Positions 17,156 through 25,932 are shown, numbered from the stretch's first letter. The stretch is DNA of 64,000 nt from Bacteroides sp. 224 (GCF_010500995.1 NZ_QVMK01000032.1:22200-86199), one strand, 5' to 3'. Program-made: numbers and translations. The notes: generated by a model from the sequence alone, not told the origin.

Positions 17156-17311
17156 CTAAGACATGATTTGTTCCATTATTTTCCCTTGAGGTTCACCTTG
17201 GGGTTCTTGAGGTTCACCTTGAGGTTCAGCTATAGCTTTTAGTGGATCGAATTCATTTGATTTTTTATAAACGTCTATCTCTTTACGTAAATTGTAGATA
17301 TGTTCAATGAT
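17156..17311 (-). other. In-frame sense extension after the stop codon of the 17312 gene
   Basis: Directly after the TGA at 17312-17314 the same frame stays open for 51 codons to a TAG at 17156-17158. It reads IIEHIYNLRKEIDVYKKSNE followed by a region with EPQGEPQ repeats. A helical, charged stretch plus a short repeat tail looks like real coding sequence, suggesting a nonsense mutation or an old C-terminus. Confidence 0.5.
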
Positions 17312-18766
17312 TCAAATCACAATCTTACGTACCACCTCTATGCCATAATTTTGGCAAGCTTCTTTATCGGTTACATCGAAATATAGAATCAGGTTTACAA
17401 AGCCCAGGTACTTACGGCCGTTATGCTCCAGAATACCTACCCTATCGTTGGAGGTTATAAATAACAATCCTTCATTTAAGCTCTTGGGTACACGGTAGTA
17501 TGAATTCTGACCCTCCGGATCGAAGTTTGTTTCTGTACAAAAGTAGATATATTCGCTTGTTATAGCAACCGGAACAATCCACAAATCATATTCGGACTCC
17601 GGATATTGGTTGATCAACTTAAATGTTTCGCCATCTATGCATTTTTGCAATTGCGCGGCCATGTCTTCATCTTGCAACCTGATAATTTTTTGAGCAGGAA
17701 AGGTTCTATTGACATCCAATATAGACTGCAATTCTATAACAGTGGGTGCATCCCAGTCGTCCAGTTCGCAAGCAAACAGAAAGGTGCTGTCTTTAAATAG
17801 GTGCTGCCTTTTGAGAAATGCCGTAGTGCTATCGGGATGTTCCACAAACAGCGTTAGTCCTTGTTTATTATCGTCCGAAAACACAGCCTCGTAGCGCACA
17901 TAAAGCGTTTGCTTTTTTTCTGTATTCACCACATAGCGATACAAGAAATAATCATCGGTGGCTACCTGCTCAAATCTCCAAAATACGGTAGGGGCAGAAA
18001 GCATCGTGGGCTCTACCCAAAAGCAATCACCTAAATCAAAAAGTACCTTGCTTTTTGCTACCTCTGCATTCAGTTCGTATAGGTTTGATGAATTAGAGAA
18101 ACTACGATAGGTTTCGAGTACGGTAGATGCTACATAAATCAGGTATGCCCGGTTGCAACGTATTCGTTCTCTGACGGCTTTCTCGAATCTATCCAGTACC
18201 GGCAGACGATACAATGCTTCGTCGCATTCTATAAAGTCGCGCAGAAAGACATACATCTCCTTGAAATCGGCCATAATATTCTTAACATCCCCCCTCTTAG
18301 AGGTATACAGAGGCAAAACGCCCAACATTAAAAGTATCAATACAGGAACATCGCCCCCTCTGTTGGGCATTCTATTAGCTATATCTCTCAAGAATCTTTT
18401 ATTATCGGGCAACTGATAGTCTTTTATATAGGCGCATTTCAACAAAACGTGTATATTTTCTTTTTGAAGAACCTTGTCCCTACCTCTTATATATCTGCAA
18501 TAGAACTCCGAAGCTGTTTTGTACCAATCTAAGATATCTTCCAAATCTAAGGTTTCATCCAGCAGTTCGTACGTTTCGCGATTAAGTTCACGAAAAATAC
18601 ACCGTGCAGCAAATGGCTGTATAGTGTTAATACTATTATTCGAAGTGAGATTATATCCAATATATTGCCCCAACTCATCATTCGTATTACAGAAAAGTCG
18701 AAGCCTAACAGTCTGATTTAACAACTCTCTTAATTCTATATTGGTTTTAGAAGATTCTTTTTTCAT
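17312..18766 (-). CDS. Uncharacterised protein, 484 residues
   Basis: I do not recognise a family. The frame is open upstream to a TTG at 18922, but a perfect -7 box (18789-18796) lies inside that extension, so the ATG at 18766 or 18775 is the likely start. The protein is soluble, rich in aromatic and acidic residues, with a helical N-terminal half (DIANRMPNRGGDVPVLIL) and a beta-rich C-terminal half; there is no signal peptide and no obvious catalytic motif. Sense codons continue in frame after its TGA (17156-17311). It sits in the accessory region between repeat copy D and a broken antitoxin gene. Confidence 0.7.
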   Translation of the reverse strand: MKKESSKTNIELRELLNQTVRLRLFCNTNDELGQYIGYNLTSNNSINTIQPFAARCIFRELNRETYELLDETLDLEDILDWYKTASEFYCRYIRGRDKVLQKENIHVLLKCAYIKDYQLPDNKRFLRDIANRMPNRGGDVPVLILLMLGVLPLYTSKRGDVKNIMADFKEMYVFLRDFIECDEALYRLPVLDRFEKAVRERIRCNRAYLIYVASTVLETYRSFSNSSNLYELNAEVAKSKVLFDLGDCFWVEPTMLSAPTVFWRFEQVATDDYFLYRYVVNTEKKQTLYVRYEAVFSDDNKQGLTLFVEHPDSTTAFLKRQHLFKDSTFLFACELDDWDAPTVIELQSILDVNRTFPAQKIIRLQDEDMAAQLQKCIDGETFKLINQYPESEYDLWIVPVAITSEYIYFCTETNFDPEGQNSYYRVPKSLNEGLLFITSNDRVGILEHNGRKYLGFVNLILYFDVTDKEACQNYGIEVVRKIVI

Positions 18767-18788
18767 ATTTAGCATTAGTATTTTAGTA

Positions 18789-18796
18789 CAAAAGTA
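18789..18796 (-). promoter_or_regulatory. -7 box of the 17312-18766 gene
   Basis: The minus strand reads TACTTTTG, matching TAnnTTTG, 13 bases before the ATG at 18775. It argues against the longer TTG-initiated frame. Confidence 0.5.
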
Positions 18797-18898
18797 CGTT
18801 TTACTCCATTTTCTGCTGTAGAGCACAAAGATAATGAAATCTATTTTTGAGGAAATGGTTTGAATAGACTTACTTTGTAATTTAATAATGTGAATCTT

Positions 18899-19084
18899 AT
18901 GAATAAAGTAACAAAAGCACAATATGAGTTTGCTTTAGCAAGAATAGAGGAACTCCTACCATTAGTTGATGACAATATTCCTGCCAACAACAAATATGCA
19001 GTAGAACTTTCTGTTATGTCCGACATTGTTATTGCATACGAAAAAGAACATTATCCAATAGAAAAGCCAACTATTGTGAACTGA
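18899..19084 (+). pseudogene. Truncated HigA-like antitoxin
   Basis: The 61-residue frame from the ATG at 18899 matches the N-terminal part of HigA-type (COG5499-like) antitoxins: ARIEELLPLVDDN, AVELSVMSDIVIAYEKEHYPI. In intact relatives, as I know them, the KPT motif leads into a helix-turn-helix domain; here the frame stops right after KPTIVN, so the DNA-binding half is missing. No HigB toxin gene is adjacent. It may be a remnant, or an antitoxin fragment still able to bind a toxin. Confidence 0.6.
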
Positions 19085-19125
19085 TACTTGGGCTTTAAGC
19101 AACTTCACTCCGGGGCTTTTCAAAA

Positions 19126-19200
19126 GGTCGGACCTAACGCTACATTAGGTCGGACCTTTTGAGTAATTAGGTCTGACCATTTGCCTCGTTAGGTCCGACC
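19126..19200. repeat. Period-22 palindrome array 2
   Basis: GGTCGGACC, GGTCGGACC, GGTCTGACC and GGTCCGACC start at 19126, 19148, 19170 and 19192, exactly 22 bp apart, each preceded by TTA in the later units. The spacers differ. Confidence 0.88.
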
Positions 19201-19221
19201 AAACTAAATTTATCTTCCTTG

Positions 19222-19436
19222 TAAAACAAAAAAACTATATTGAAGGGGAGTAATCAAGTACTTCTACCTCTTTAATATTCTTAATGTGAATCCCCTAACC
19301 GGAATTTTAATGAACCATTTTTCACCATGTATTTAGTATCCATATACTATTTACTCCTTTTTCTATCAAAACCTCCCAACAAAAGATCTGATATTTTTGC
19401 CTGCTCCCTGATTTGTAGATTACTTCGCAGAGGATA
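19222..19436. repeat. ~215-bp imperfect direct repeat, copy 1
   Basis: It shares blocks with 22255-22485, including TAATCAAGTACTTCTACCTC, CATATACTATTTACTCCTTT, ATCTGATATTTTTG and ATTACTTCG, in the same order. It follows palindrome array 2, as copy 2 follows array 3. No ORF is visible. Confidence 0.75.
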
Positions 19437-19458
19437 AACATCCAATATCAGTACATGA

Positions 19459-19649
19459 TAAGTAGGTATTCAAAATTAATTCATATAAGTAGATGCTCAT
19501 TATTAGTTGTACTATACCCCCTCCGCCCTTTGGGCACCTCCCCCTTACAGGGGAGGAGTCGATGCCGCAGGAATTCCTCCCCTGTAAGGGGGAGGTGCCC
19601 AAAGGGCGGAGGGGGCTTATTATATAAACTAATTCTGAACACTTACTTA
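19459..19649. repeat. MITE-like ~190-bp palindromic element, copy E (loop inverted)
   Basis: Same family as copy A, loop oriented as in copy B (GGAGTCGATGCCGCAGGA). The compensating changes TTACAGGGG / CCCCTGTAA on opposite arms keep the stem paired. Confidence 0.9.
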
Positions 19650-19699
19650 CAACTTTAATTCCACCAATGGAACAAATATAGTTATCAAACCAAATAAAT

Positions 19700-21388
19700 A
19701 TGAGAAAAGTAGTTTACTTATTTATCTTATCGCTTTGTATATTTGCGTGCAACAAGCAAGAATCAGAAATCACACATCTGGCATTTAAAAGAACAGATTC
19801 CGACAGGTGGGGACTAATTAGTACCGATGGTAAAATCTTATTCGAAAATGAGTTTGAAGAAGAACCTTCTTTTGCTGTGAATGGTCTTTTTTATGTTAGA
19901 AACACCGAAGGATTATACGAATACTACACAGCAGAGAAGAAGCCAATAAAGGTAGGGGAAGAATACGTGTCGGCTTGCCCGTTTTGGAATGAGATAACCC
20001 CGGTAGCCAAACCCGAAAAGCCCATAAGCTTTATAAACAAAAATGGAAAAGAGGTATTTGAACTGACTACATATAAAGGTGTAGCCATAAAAAGTGCCAG
20101 TACCTTCAGCGATGGATTATCAAGAATAAAAACAGAAAGCGGCTTGTATGGTTATGTAAATACCAAAGGCGAAATGGTAATCCCACCCCAATATACCGTA
20201 GCAAATCAATTTGCAGATGGACTGGCTGCCGTTTGGGAAAACGACTCCATTGCTTATGTGATAAATACTAAAGGCGAAAAAACGATTGATTTGAATACTG
20301 CTCCTAGCGATTATGGATCTCAGGCCTATTTTAATATGTATTCAAATGGAATAATGCTTTGTGGTTATCAGGGAGAAATGCCTTACTTTACATATTCTAT
20401 AAATAAAAAAGGAGAGAAAAAGGAGTTTCCCGAAAACATTTTCACACAAGATTCCAATTCACGTTATGGACACTTATTCTTTACTCAAAAGAATCAAAAT
20501 GGGAAAACTTTTTTTGGAGTAATGACCAACAAAGGGGATATTATAATACGTGCAAAATATGAAGCAGGCCGTGAGTTTGGAGGAACCGATTTTGATTGCG
20601 ATAATCGTATGGGCTTTTTCGGCAAAGATTATATCTGCATTTTCGACAAAGGAAAATATGGCTTAATCAACTATAAAGAAGATGTGCTTTTTAAACCTAA
20701 GTTTGATGACCTTTTACCTTTCTACAACAATAAACAAGCCTTTGCCAAAGAGCGTAATTCGTACCGCTTAATCAATAAAGAAGGAGAAAGGGTAGACAAG
20801 GAGGAATATGATATTGTTTCTTCTGCGCAAGAGGGTTACAATATTGCATATAGCGATTATTTCGATTTTTCGAGTATCACAGCACACTTAGATTCTATGC
20901 TAACCGATGAAGGAACTATTTATTTCAATATAGGCATGACCCTTCGCGATGTAAGAGGTAGACTGACCGATTGTAACAATCCTAAAAAATATAGAAATGA
21001 GGAAGAATTGAAAGTAAACATCTCGGAGACAAACAATATTCGCCTTGAGAACAATCTCCGTTTTGATAATGATATAGTAAAAACCATCTATGAAGAAAGC
21101 TGGTGGAGCCGCACTCCTGTAGATTATAAATTTAACGACGATGCCTTATTGAAGATCATAGAAGTTAAGTTTAATTTCGGAAGTATTTCAATCCGGAATC
21201 TAAGAGAGCGAAAAAACAGAGCTTTTGAAGAGTATTTTAAAGCTAACTTTCAAGAAGACGAAAATGCTTATGATGATTTCTCATCATACATTAAACCGAA
21301 TCTCAACTACAAAATAATGATTCCGGATTACAACAGAAATAGAGGCTACGAGTATTCCTTATTTATTGTAAGCAAAGACTATAAATGA
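19700..21388 (+). CDS. WG-repeat lipoprotein
   Basis: This 562-residue protein has a lipoprotein signal peptide (MRKVVYLFILSLCIFACNKQ, lipobox IFAC with Cys at 17). At least five WG/KWG-type beta repeats follow, for example RWGLISTDGKILFENEF, LYGYVNTKGEMVIPPQY and KYGLINYKEDVLFKPKF. WG repeats form beta-propeller-like binding surfaces. The C-terminal ~170 residues are not repeat and have no family I recognise. Its stop overlaps the start of the next gene (ATGA), so the two are coupled. Together they lie between two ~215-bp direct repeats. Confidence 0.85.
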   Translation: MRKVVYLFILSLCIFACNKQESEITHLAFKRTDSDRWGLISTDGKILFENEFEEEPSFAVNGLFYVRNTEGLYEYYTAEKKPIKVGEEYVSACPFWNEITPVAKPEKPISFINKNGKEVFELTTYKGVAIKSASTFSDGLSRIKTESGLYGYVNTKGEMVIPPQYTVANQFADGLAAVWENDSIAYVINTKGEKTIDLNTAPSDYGSQAYFNMYSNGIMLCGYQGEMPYFTYSINKKGEKKEFPENIFTQDSNSRYGHLFFTQKNQNGKTFFGVMTNKGDIIIRAKYEAGREFGGTDFDCDNRMGFFGKDYICIFDKGKYGLINYKEDVLFKPKFDDLLPFYNNKQAFAKERNSYRLINKEGERVDKEEYDIVSSAQEGYNIAYSDYFDFSSITAHLDSMLTDEGTIYFNIGMTLRDVRGRLTDCNNPKKYRNEEELKVNISETNNIRLENNLRFDNDIVKTIYEESWWSRTPVDYKFNDDALLKIIEVKFNFGSISIRNLRERKNRAFEEYFKANFQEDENAYDDFSSYIKPNLNYKIMIPDYNRNRGYEYSLFIVSKDYK

Positions 21389-22140
21389 AATTAAAACAAC
21401 TTCTACAAAACTATAGTTTTAACAGCATTGTGCCGCACCTTGTGAGGCTATACCCTAATCAAGCAGGATCAATACCTGCTTATAAAGGCGCGTACGATAT
21501 TTTGCTTCATACAGAAGAGGTTGAATCCGACGAAGTTATGGCTATAAAGCGATGGAAAGACCCTGACAACGAGGTATATATCCATGTGACCAATTGCGAG
21601 GGAGACAGTTGGGACTGGAACTTAGGAAAAGAACTGGTAATTGAAGACGGCATAGTGCTTTCCGGCGAAGAACTTGCTGCACACTGTCTGTGGAGCTTGA
21701 CTTTTTACGGATTCAGTCCACGCGATAAGGCACACGCCTTTGACGAAGAGCCTAATTTTAAGAACAGAAAGCAACGAATAGAGCACCTCATTGCACGTTT
21801 AACGGCAAACAAAACGCTTTGCCGCAAAGAAATCAACTATCTGCATCGCACAAAACGAATCATGGAAATTCCCTATAATTCGTATGCCTATAATAAAGAA
21901 CAACGGCTTCCGTACTTAATTGATCTTTTAGAAAACTACGAACAGAATGACCTTAGTCCATACAACACCTTCATCTTGATGATAAGTACCTCGAAAGAAA
22001 ACCCTATACTTGCAAGCGAAAAAGAATACCTCTCGCAGTTTACAGCATGGTTACCAAAAGGGGCAACATATCGTTGGGCTTTTGGCATAAACGAGGAACT
22101 GGGCGAAGAAGCAGAATTACTGTTAGTAGGATCATATTGA
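21385..22140 (+). CDS. Uncharacterised protein coupled to the WG-repeat gene
   Basis: This 251-residue cytoplasmic protein starts within the stop codon of the WG-repeat gene. Its first ~130 residues (LLQNYSFNSIVPHLVRLYP ... GAYDIL ... CLWSLTFYGF) resemble a small Bacteroidetes family that I recall as DUF6557, which I could not verify. The C-terminal half is helical. It has no signal peptide, so it is not in the same compartment as the lipoprotein. Its function is unknown. Confidence 0.7.
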   Translation: MKLKQLLQNYSFNSIVPHLVRLYPNQAGSIPAYKGAYDILLHTEEVESDEVMAIKRWKDPDNEVYIHVTNCEGDSWDWNLGKELVIEDGIVLSGEELAAHCLWSLTFYGFSPRDKAHAFDEEPNFKNRKQRIEHLIARLTANKTLCRKEINYLHRTKRIMEIPYNSYAYNKEQRLPYLIDLLENYEQNDLSPYNTFILMISTSKENPILASEKEYLSQFTAWLPKGATYRWAFGINEELGEEAELLLVGSY

Positions 22141-22171
22141 ACCGGTTTTATATTCCTTGCAAACTACCTTT

Positions 22172-22237
22172 ACCGACCAGTACTGGTGGGGAGTACCGAG
22201 CAGTACAGATGGGGACTACCGACCAGTACTGGTCGGT
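22172..22237. repeat. Period-23 palindrome array 3
   Basis: Units beginning ACCGACCAGTACTGGT, ACCGAGCAGTACAGAT and ACCGACCAGTACTGGTCGGT start at 22172, 22195 and 22218, exactly 23 bp apart. It begins 31 bp after a stop codon. Confidence 0.88.
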
Positions 22238-22254
22238 AACACTTTTTGCAGCAA

Positions 22255-22485
22255 AACGAAAAACTGTATTGCAGGGAACTAATCAAGTACTTCTACCTCT
22301 TCAATATTCTTATATAAGCAACCCATTGGCAGAATTAAATAAGGTACGTGAATCCTCATTAGGGGATTTAGTGGCAAGTATTTAGTACGCATATACTATT
22401 TACTCCTTTTTTTATTATAACCTCCAAACAAAATATCTGATATTTTTGACCGTTCTCCAATATATAAATTACTTCGTAGCATTAA
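22255..22485. repeat. ~215-bp imperfect direct repeat, copy 2
   Basis: Same ordered blocks as copy 1 at 19222-19436, with several small insertions (for example around 22310-22380). The WG-repeat gene pair and repeat copy E lie between the two copies. Confidence 0.75.
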
Positions 22486-22980
22486 ACGCATTCAGCTATT
22501 AAGCATTAGCAGTTATTAATATTTTAATGATATATTTTTCTTAAAAATAGATTCTTTTTGTATGTTTGTAAACGATTAAACATTAAAAACAGAATTATAG
22601 AAGAAAAAGAAAGAAATTAAAATATTGATTGAACGTTAAGACGGTTATTTGGTTCACTAAAATCTAGCAGTTTTATATCGAATCCAAAGTAATAAGTCTA
22701 AAAGCGTTCACACCCCAACGAGGGCGTGGACTGCTTTTGCTTATTCTGGATTCAGGGCATGCTAGAGCCTTAGTGAGCGGATAATGCGGAAGTAGGGACA
22801 CGCTCTTTTTTTGTAGGTGTATATTGTATTTTTTATATAATCTAAAATTAAAAAATAAAGTTATGAAAGATGTAAAAAGATGTATGAGGTAATTTTGAAA
22901 CATATGCAATCTAAATTTCAAATACTTCAAAGAACTTTTTGCTATTTCAATGGAACAACAAAATAAATTACTATTTAACC
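22486..22980. other. AT-rich intergenic stretch with one hairpin
   Basis: There is no convincing gene. Positions 22680-22753 form an imperfect hairpin (GAATCC...AAAAGC pairing with GCTTTTGCTTATTCTGGATTC in part) capped by a GC-rich segment, ACCCCAACGAGGGCGTGG. It could be a small structured RNA or the end of a decayed element. The rest is AT-rich sequence without features I can name. Confidence 0.35.
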
Positions 22981-23178
22981 ATGTCAGACTACTTTTTTTA
23001 TTGTATCATAAATGCAACAATGTTCCTTATAGGAATCATCATGCTTTTTATACCTATTAATGTTGGTAAGTATAAACGTATAAATGAACAGATAGGGTTT
23101 TTTTTTATTGTAATTTCATTTCTAATAGGAATATTGTCTTCGTTGGGTTATGTATTAAATAGTTGGGTTATGTATTAA
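22981..23178 (+). CDS. Small two-helix membrane protein, 3' end altered by a tandem duplication
   Basis: The 65-residue frame from the ATG at 22981 has two hydrophobic segments (FFYCIINATMFLIGIIMLFI and IGFFFIVISFLIGIL). Its end lies in a 20-bp tandem duplication (GTTGGGTTATGTATTAAATA at 23142 and 23162). Just after it, in another frame, codons read ALAVGLMFSIERTKKLEEQ and stop, which looks like a lost natural C-terminus. No family is recognised, and the gene may be decaying. Confidence 0.45.
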   Translation: MSDYFFYCIINATMFLIGIIMLFIPINVGKYKRINEQIGFFFIVISFLIGILSSLGYVLNSWVMY

Positions 23179-23402
23179 ATATTTAATAGCGTTGGCTGTA
23201 GGACTCATGTTTAGTATAGAAAGAACAAAGAAGTTAGAAGAGCAATAAAATTGTGATGCTGTCGCGAATGTGATGACCATCGCAACGGTTGCATAAAATA
23301 ATGAAGTAAAAATTTAAAAAAACAAGCATATTTGCTGCTATTTGAACAAGTGACAAAAAAATGAATCTATAATTTTCTCAAAACAGTTTAATTAAAATTA
23401 CA

Positions 23403-23810
23403 ATGAAAAAAGGACAAAGCACAGAGAACGTTGAAAACGTTGAGAATTTAAAAAAATACGAAAAGGAATATTCAGAGAGTAAATTATTAGATAAGATAGT
23501 CAAATTTGCTAAGAAAGCTGGCGTTAAGACTATTTACGCAGTAATGTTAGGCTACTATGTTTTGCAAGACGAAAATTTTCCTAAAGAGCAGAAACTTCTC
23601 ATTATAGGAGCTTTAGGCTACTTTATTCTTCCAATAGACTTAATCCCCGATGCAATTCCTATTGTAGGTTTTGGTGATGACCTTGCAGCCCTAACTTATG
23701 CTTTATGGAAAGTCTGGGCTCATGTCACTCCTGAAATTCAAGAAAAAGCACGTTTTAAAGTAGAATCGATCTTCGGAAAAGTAAAAGATGAGGATATTGT
23801 TTTATTTTAG
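23403..23810 (+). CDS. YkvA-type DUF1232 membrane protein
   Basis: This 135-residue protein has the DUF1232 core YFILPIDLIPDAIPIVGFGDDLAAL (about residues 77-101, written here only to locate it between Tyr77 and Leu101) and a preceding hydrophobic segment. The conserved PxDLIPD motif is diagnostic of the family. The N-terminal 35 residues are charged. The biochemical role of the family is unknown. It is the first gene of the AT-rich accessory block 23403-27256. Confidence 0.88.
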   Translation: MKKGQSTENVENVENLKKYEKEYSESKLLDKIVKFAKKAGVKTIYAVMLGYYVLQDENFPKEQKLLIIGALGYFILPIDLIPDAIPIVGFGDDLAALTYALWKVWAHVTPEIQEKARFKVESIFGKVKDEDIVLF

Positions 23811-23911
23811 TAATAGTAAGGAATATTCTTTTCTAAATAGGTTGGTGATAGAGAAAGGTATTGATAATCCATTTAATACCAACAATAAAATTCCATAATA
23901 AAGCAAAGAAC

Positions 23912-24367
23912 ATGAACAATGAAGAAGAAGCGGTTCAAAAAATAGAAGGAGAAAAATTCATAAATGAATTAGCTAATGGGAAAAGACCAATACTCCCATT
24001 GGAACTTTCTGTTGAATTCATCAAAGGTGTTGTAAACAATATTGATGGATTAATAAATGTCTTGAAAATAGAGTCGGAAACAGAAGAAAAAATAGATTCT
24101 AACATATTGAGTTTTATTCAACCAATAAGAGATTCTTTGTTATCTATGATTCAAGATGGAGAATTATCTAAAGATGAGAAAAAAGAGGCTAAAGATATGC
24201 TCATGCGGTTAACTGATTGGTATTTAAAGTATTGCGAAAATAGAGCCAAAGAACAACAAGAGTCTAAAAAGGATATCAAAAAGCTAATTACTGCATTTGG
24301 GGGCTTATTAACTATGATAGTAGGGGGCTTAGTCTATGCTTTGAAAAGAAAAAACGAGACGTCATGA
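23912..24367 (+). CDS. Uncharacterised tail-anchored protein, coupled to a WHH nuclease
   Basis: The 151-residue frame from the ATG at 23912 is highly charged and helical, with one C-terminal membrane segment (LITAFGGLLTMIVGGLVYAL) ending in KRKNETS, a tail-anchor-like layout. Its TGA overlaps the ATG of the nuclease gene at 24364 (ATGA). A membrane-bound partner directly before a toxin-type nuclease could be an immunity or delivery factor, but no family is recognised. Confidence 0.65.
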   Translation: MNNEEEAVQKIEGEKFINELANGKRPILPLELSVEFIKGVVNNIDGLINVLKIESETEEKIDSNILSFIQPIRDSLLSMIQDGELSKDEKKEAKDMLMRLTDWYLKYCENRAKEQQESKKDIKKLITAFGGLLTMIVGGLVYALKRKNETS

Positions 24368-24810
24368 ATATTTCCACCATCAACTCCCACCTAGAGAGTT
24401 CCCTTACTAGTAAGGTTTCTTTCCGTCGTAAGAGCTTTACCATTCATGGTATATCCGTGAATGGCGTGTTCCCTGTATTTGAAGGTATAGAAATTCGATT
24501 ACCCGACTATTACATGACAGACGCTTTTTGGGCAGCACACAATAATAACGACCAAGTATGTTATCGCGAGCAAATGCGAGCAGCATCACGACAGTTGCAT
24601 GAAATGATAAAGAAAAATCCCAAGTTAGCCAATCAATATACCACACAGCAACAAAGCGCCATTGCAGAAGGAAAACATCAAATACCAGAACTCACATGGC
24701 ATCATAAAGAAGACTGGTTGATAATGCAATTGGTTGATGCCGATTTACATAAACGATATAAACATACAGGTGGAAGCTATACATGGAATAAGAAGCATTT
24801 TCAAAAGTAA
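24364..24810 (+). CDS. HNH-superfamily nuclease, WHH type (toxin-like)
   Basis: This 148-residue protein ends in a WHH-type HNH/ENDO VII motif: IPELTWHHKEDWLIMQLV followed by DLHKRYKHTGG. The paired His, the later His and HTGG are the family's metal and catalytic residues. This domain is usually the C-terminal tip of large polymorphic toxins; here it is a free-standing small protein with about 95 N-terminal residues of unknown type and no signal peptide. It is translationally coupled to the tail-anchored protein upstream. It could be an effector of a defence or competition system. Confidence 0.78.
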   Translation: MNISTINSHLESSLTSKVSFRRKSFTIHGISVNGVFPVFEGIEIRLPDYYMTDAFWAAHNNNDQVCYREQMRAASRQLHEMIKKNPKLANQYTTQQQSAIAEGKHQIPELTWHHKEDWLIMQLVDADLHKRYKHTGGSYTWNKKHFQK

Positions 24811-24856
24811 TTACCTATAAAAACAACAATTGTAATCATTATAATATTAATTAGCC

Positions 24857-25078
24857 ATGCCCATTTACAGAGTAACAGTAAAAAATGCAAGAAACGCCAA
24901 CGGCGTTCGTTTAGAGAAAGGAATGTCAGTAGACGTAGTAACAAACAACATAAGCAACCCAGTTGTTGCGAATGGCGGACAAGCCGTTATTGATGCCTTC
25001 TTTCGTATTTATGGAATTGATATAAAGAAAGCAGGAGCACTAACAACAGCTTATTTGGATGCAGTGAAGATAGGGTAA
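24857..25078 (+). CDS. Small DUF6140-like protein
   Basis: This 73-residue protein begins MPIYRVTVKNARNANGVRLE and contains EKGMSVDVVT and AFFRIYGIDIKKAGAL, which matches a short Bacteroidetes family I recall as DUF6140 (name unverified). It is all beta then alpha, with no catalytic motif. It follows the WHH nuclease by 46 bp. Its function is unknown. Confidence 0.65.
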   Translation: MPIYRVTVKNARNANGVRLEKGMSVDVVTNNISNPVVANGGQAVIDAFFRIYGIDIKKAGALTTAYLDAVKIG

Positions 25079-25122
25079 GTATTGAATTAGATTCTTGTAC
25101 ACATTAACATTAATAACGATTT

Positions 25123-25809
25123 ATGAAAGATTTTGATTTATTGAAAAATGCTGTTGAATTAGTGAATATATTAGATAAGACAGCAGATGGGAGCTTACCG
25201 CAAGAAATTGCTGATATTGTTAAATTTCATACCAAAGGAGCAACAGTATCTGCCTTAGCTACTGCTTGGATTCCTGGAGTGGGCAGTACAGCAGCTCTTG
25301 TAGCAGGAGCAGGATTTGTTTGGGGTATGTATTTGCGTATCAATACCAAAATAGGCCTTACAATGACAAGTAATATAGTAAAAACATTAGCTTCAGGTGT
25401 ACTAACCAATCTTGCTGCTGCTGCTGCGACAAGTGTTATTGTTTCTTCTGCAATGTCTTTTTTCCCTGGGATAGGAAATGTGGGTGCATCGGCAATAATG
25501 GCAGGAACCGTTTATGCTGCCACAATAGCCTCTGGCGTTATTTATCTTAAAGTGCTCACAAACTTATTTAAAGCAGGGAAAAATCCAGAAGGGCTATCAG
25601 CGGAAGAACTAAAAAATGCAGCAAAAAGAGTTACTAACGAAATGGATGTAAAAGAATTTATGAATAAAGCCAAAAAAGAATATAAAAAGGCCAAAGAAGC
25701 TGGAGAGTTTGACAAGGCTAAAGCTTTTTCTATTTGTGAATCTTGTGGAGCTCAAATGGAAATAAACATGAAATTCTGTCCTGATTGTGGGGCAAGAGTT
25801 AAGAATTAA
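25123..25809 (+). CDS. DUF697-like membrane protein with C-terminal zinc ribbon
   Basis: This 228-residue protein has a hydrophobic Gly/Ala-rich core (about 40-165) with amphipathic helices, resembling the DUF697 domain that caps some dynamin/GTPase proteins, but no GTPase is present. Then come a charged linker and a zinc ribbon (CESCGAQMEINMKFCPDCGA) at the C-terminus. Such ribbons often recruit partners at membranes. It lies in the same strand block as the nuclease and the three-helix protein downstream. Confidence 0.65.
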   Translation: MKDFDLLKNAVELVNILDKTADGSLPQEIADIVKFHTKGATVSALATAWIPGVGSTAALVAGAGFVWGMYLRINTKIGLTMTSNIVKTLASGVLTNLAAAAATSVIVSSAMSFFPGIGNVGASAIMAGTVYAATIASGVIYLKVLTNLFKAGKNPEGLSAEELKNAAKRVTNEMDVKEFMNKAKKEYKKAKEAGEFDKAKAFSICESCGAQMEINMKFCPDCGARVKN

Positions 25810-25932
25810 AAATAAGAATAGATGAGAATATTCTGTACTGTTTTACTTTTTTTGAAAAATAAAGTAAATAAAGGATTGTAAAATAATGGAAGTGGCTATC
25901 CATAATATTAATTTGCAAACAAAAAGAAAATT

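Noticed and set aside
19131..19197. Integron attC site (ACCTAAC ... GTTAGGT match the core consensus)
   Set aside because: The match is a by-product of the period-22 array; no integrase gene, no cassette-like second site with these cores, and the other four arrays lack them.
22680..22753. tRNA or known riboswitch
   Set aside because: A hairpin is present, but I could not fit a cloverleaf or a known aptamer core.
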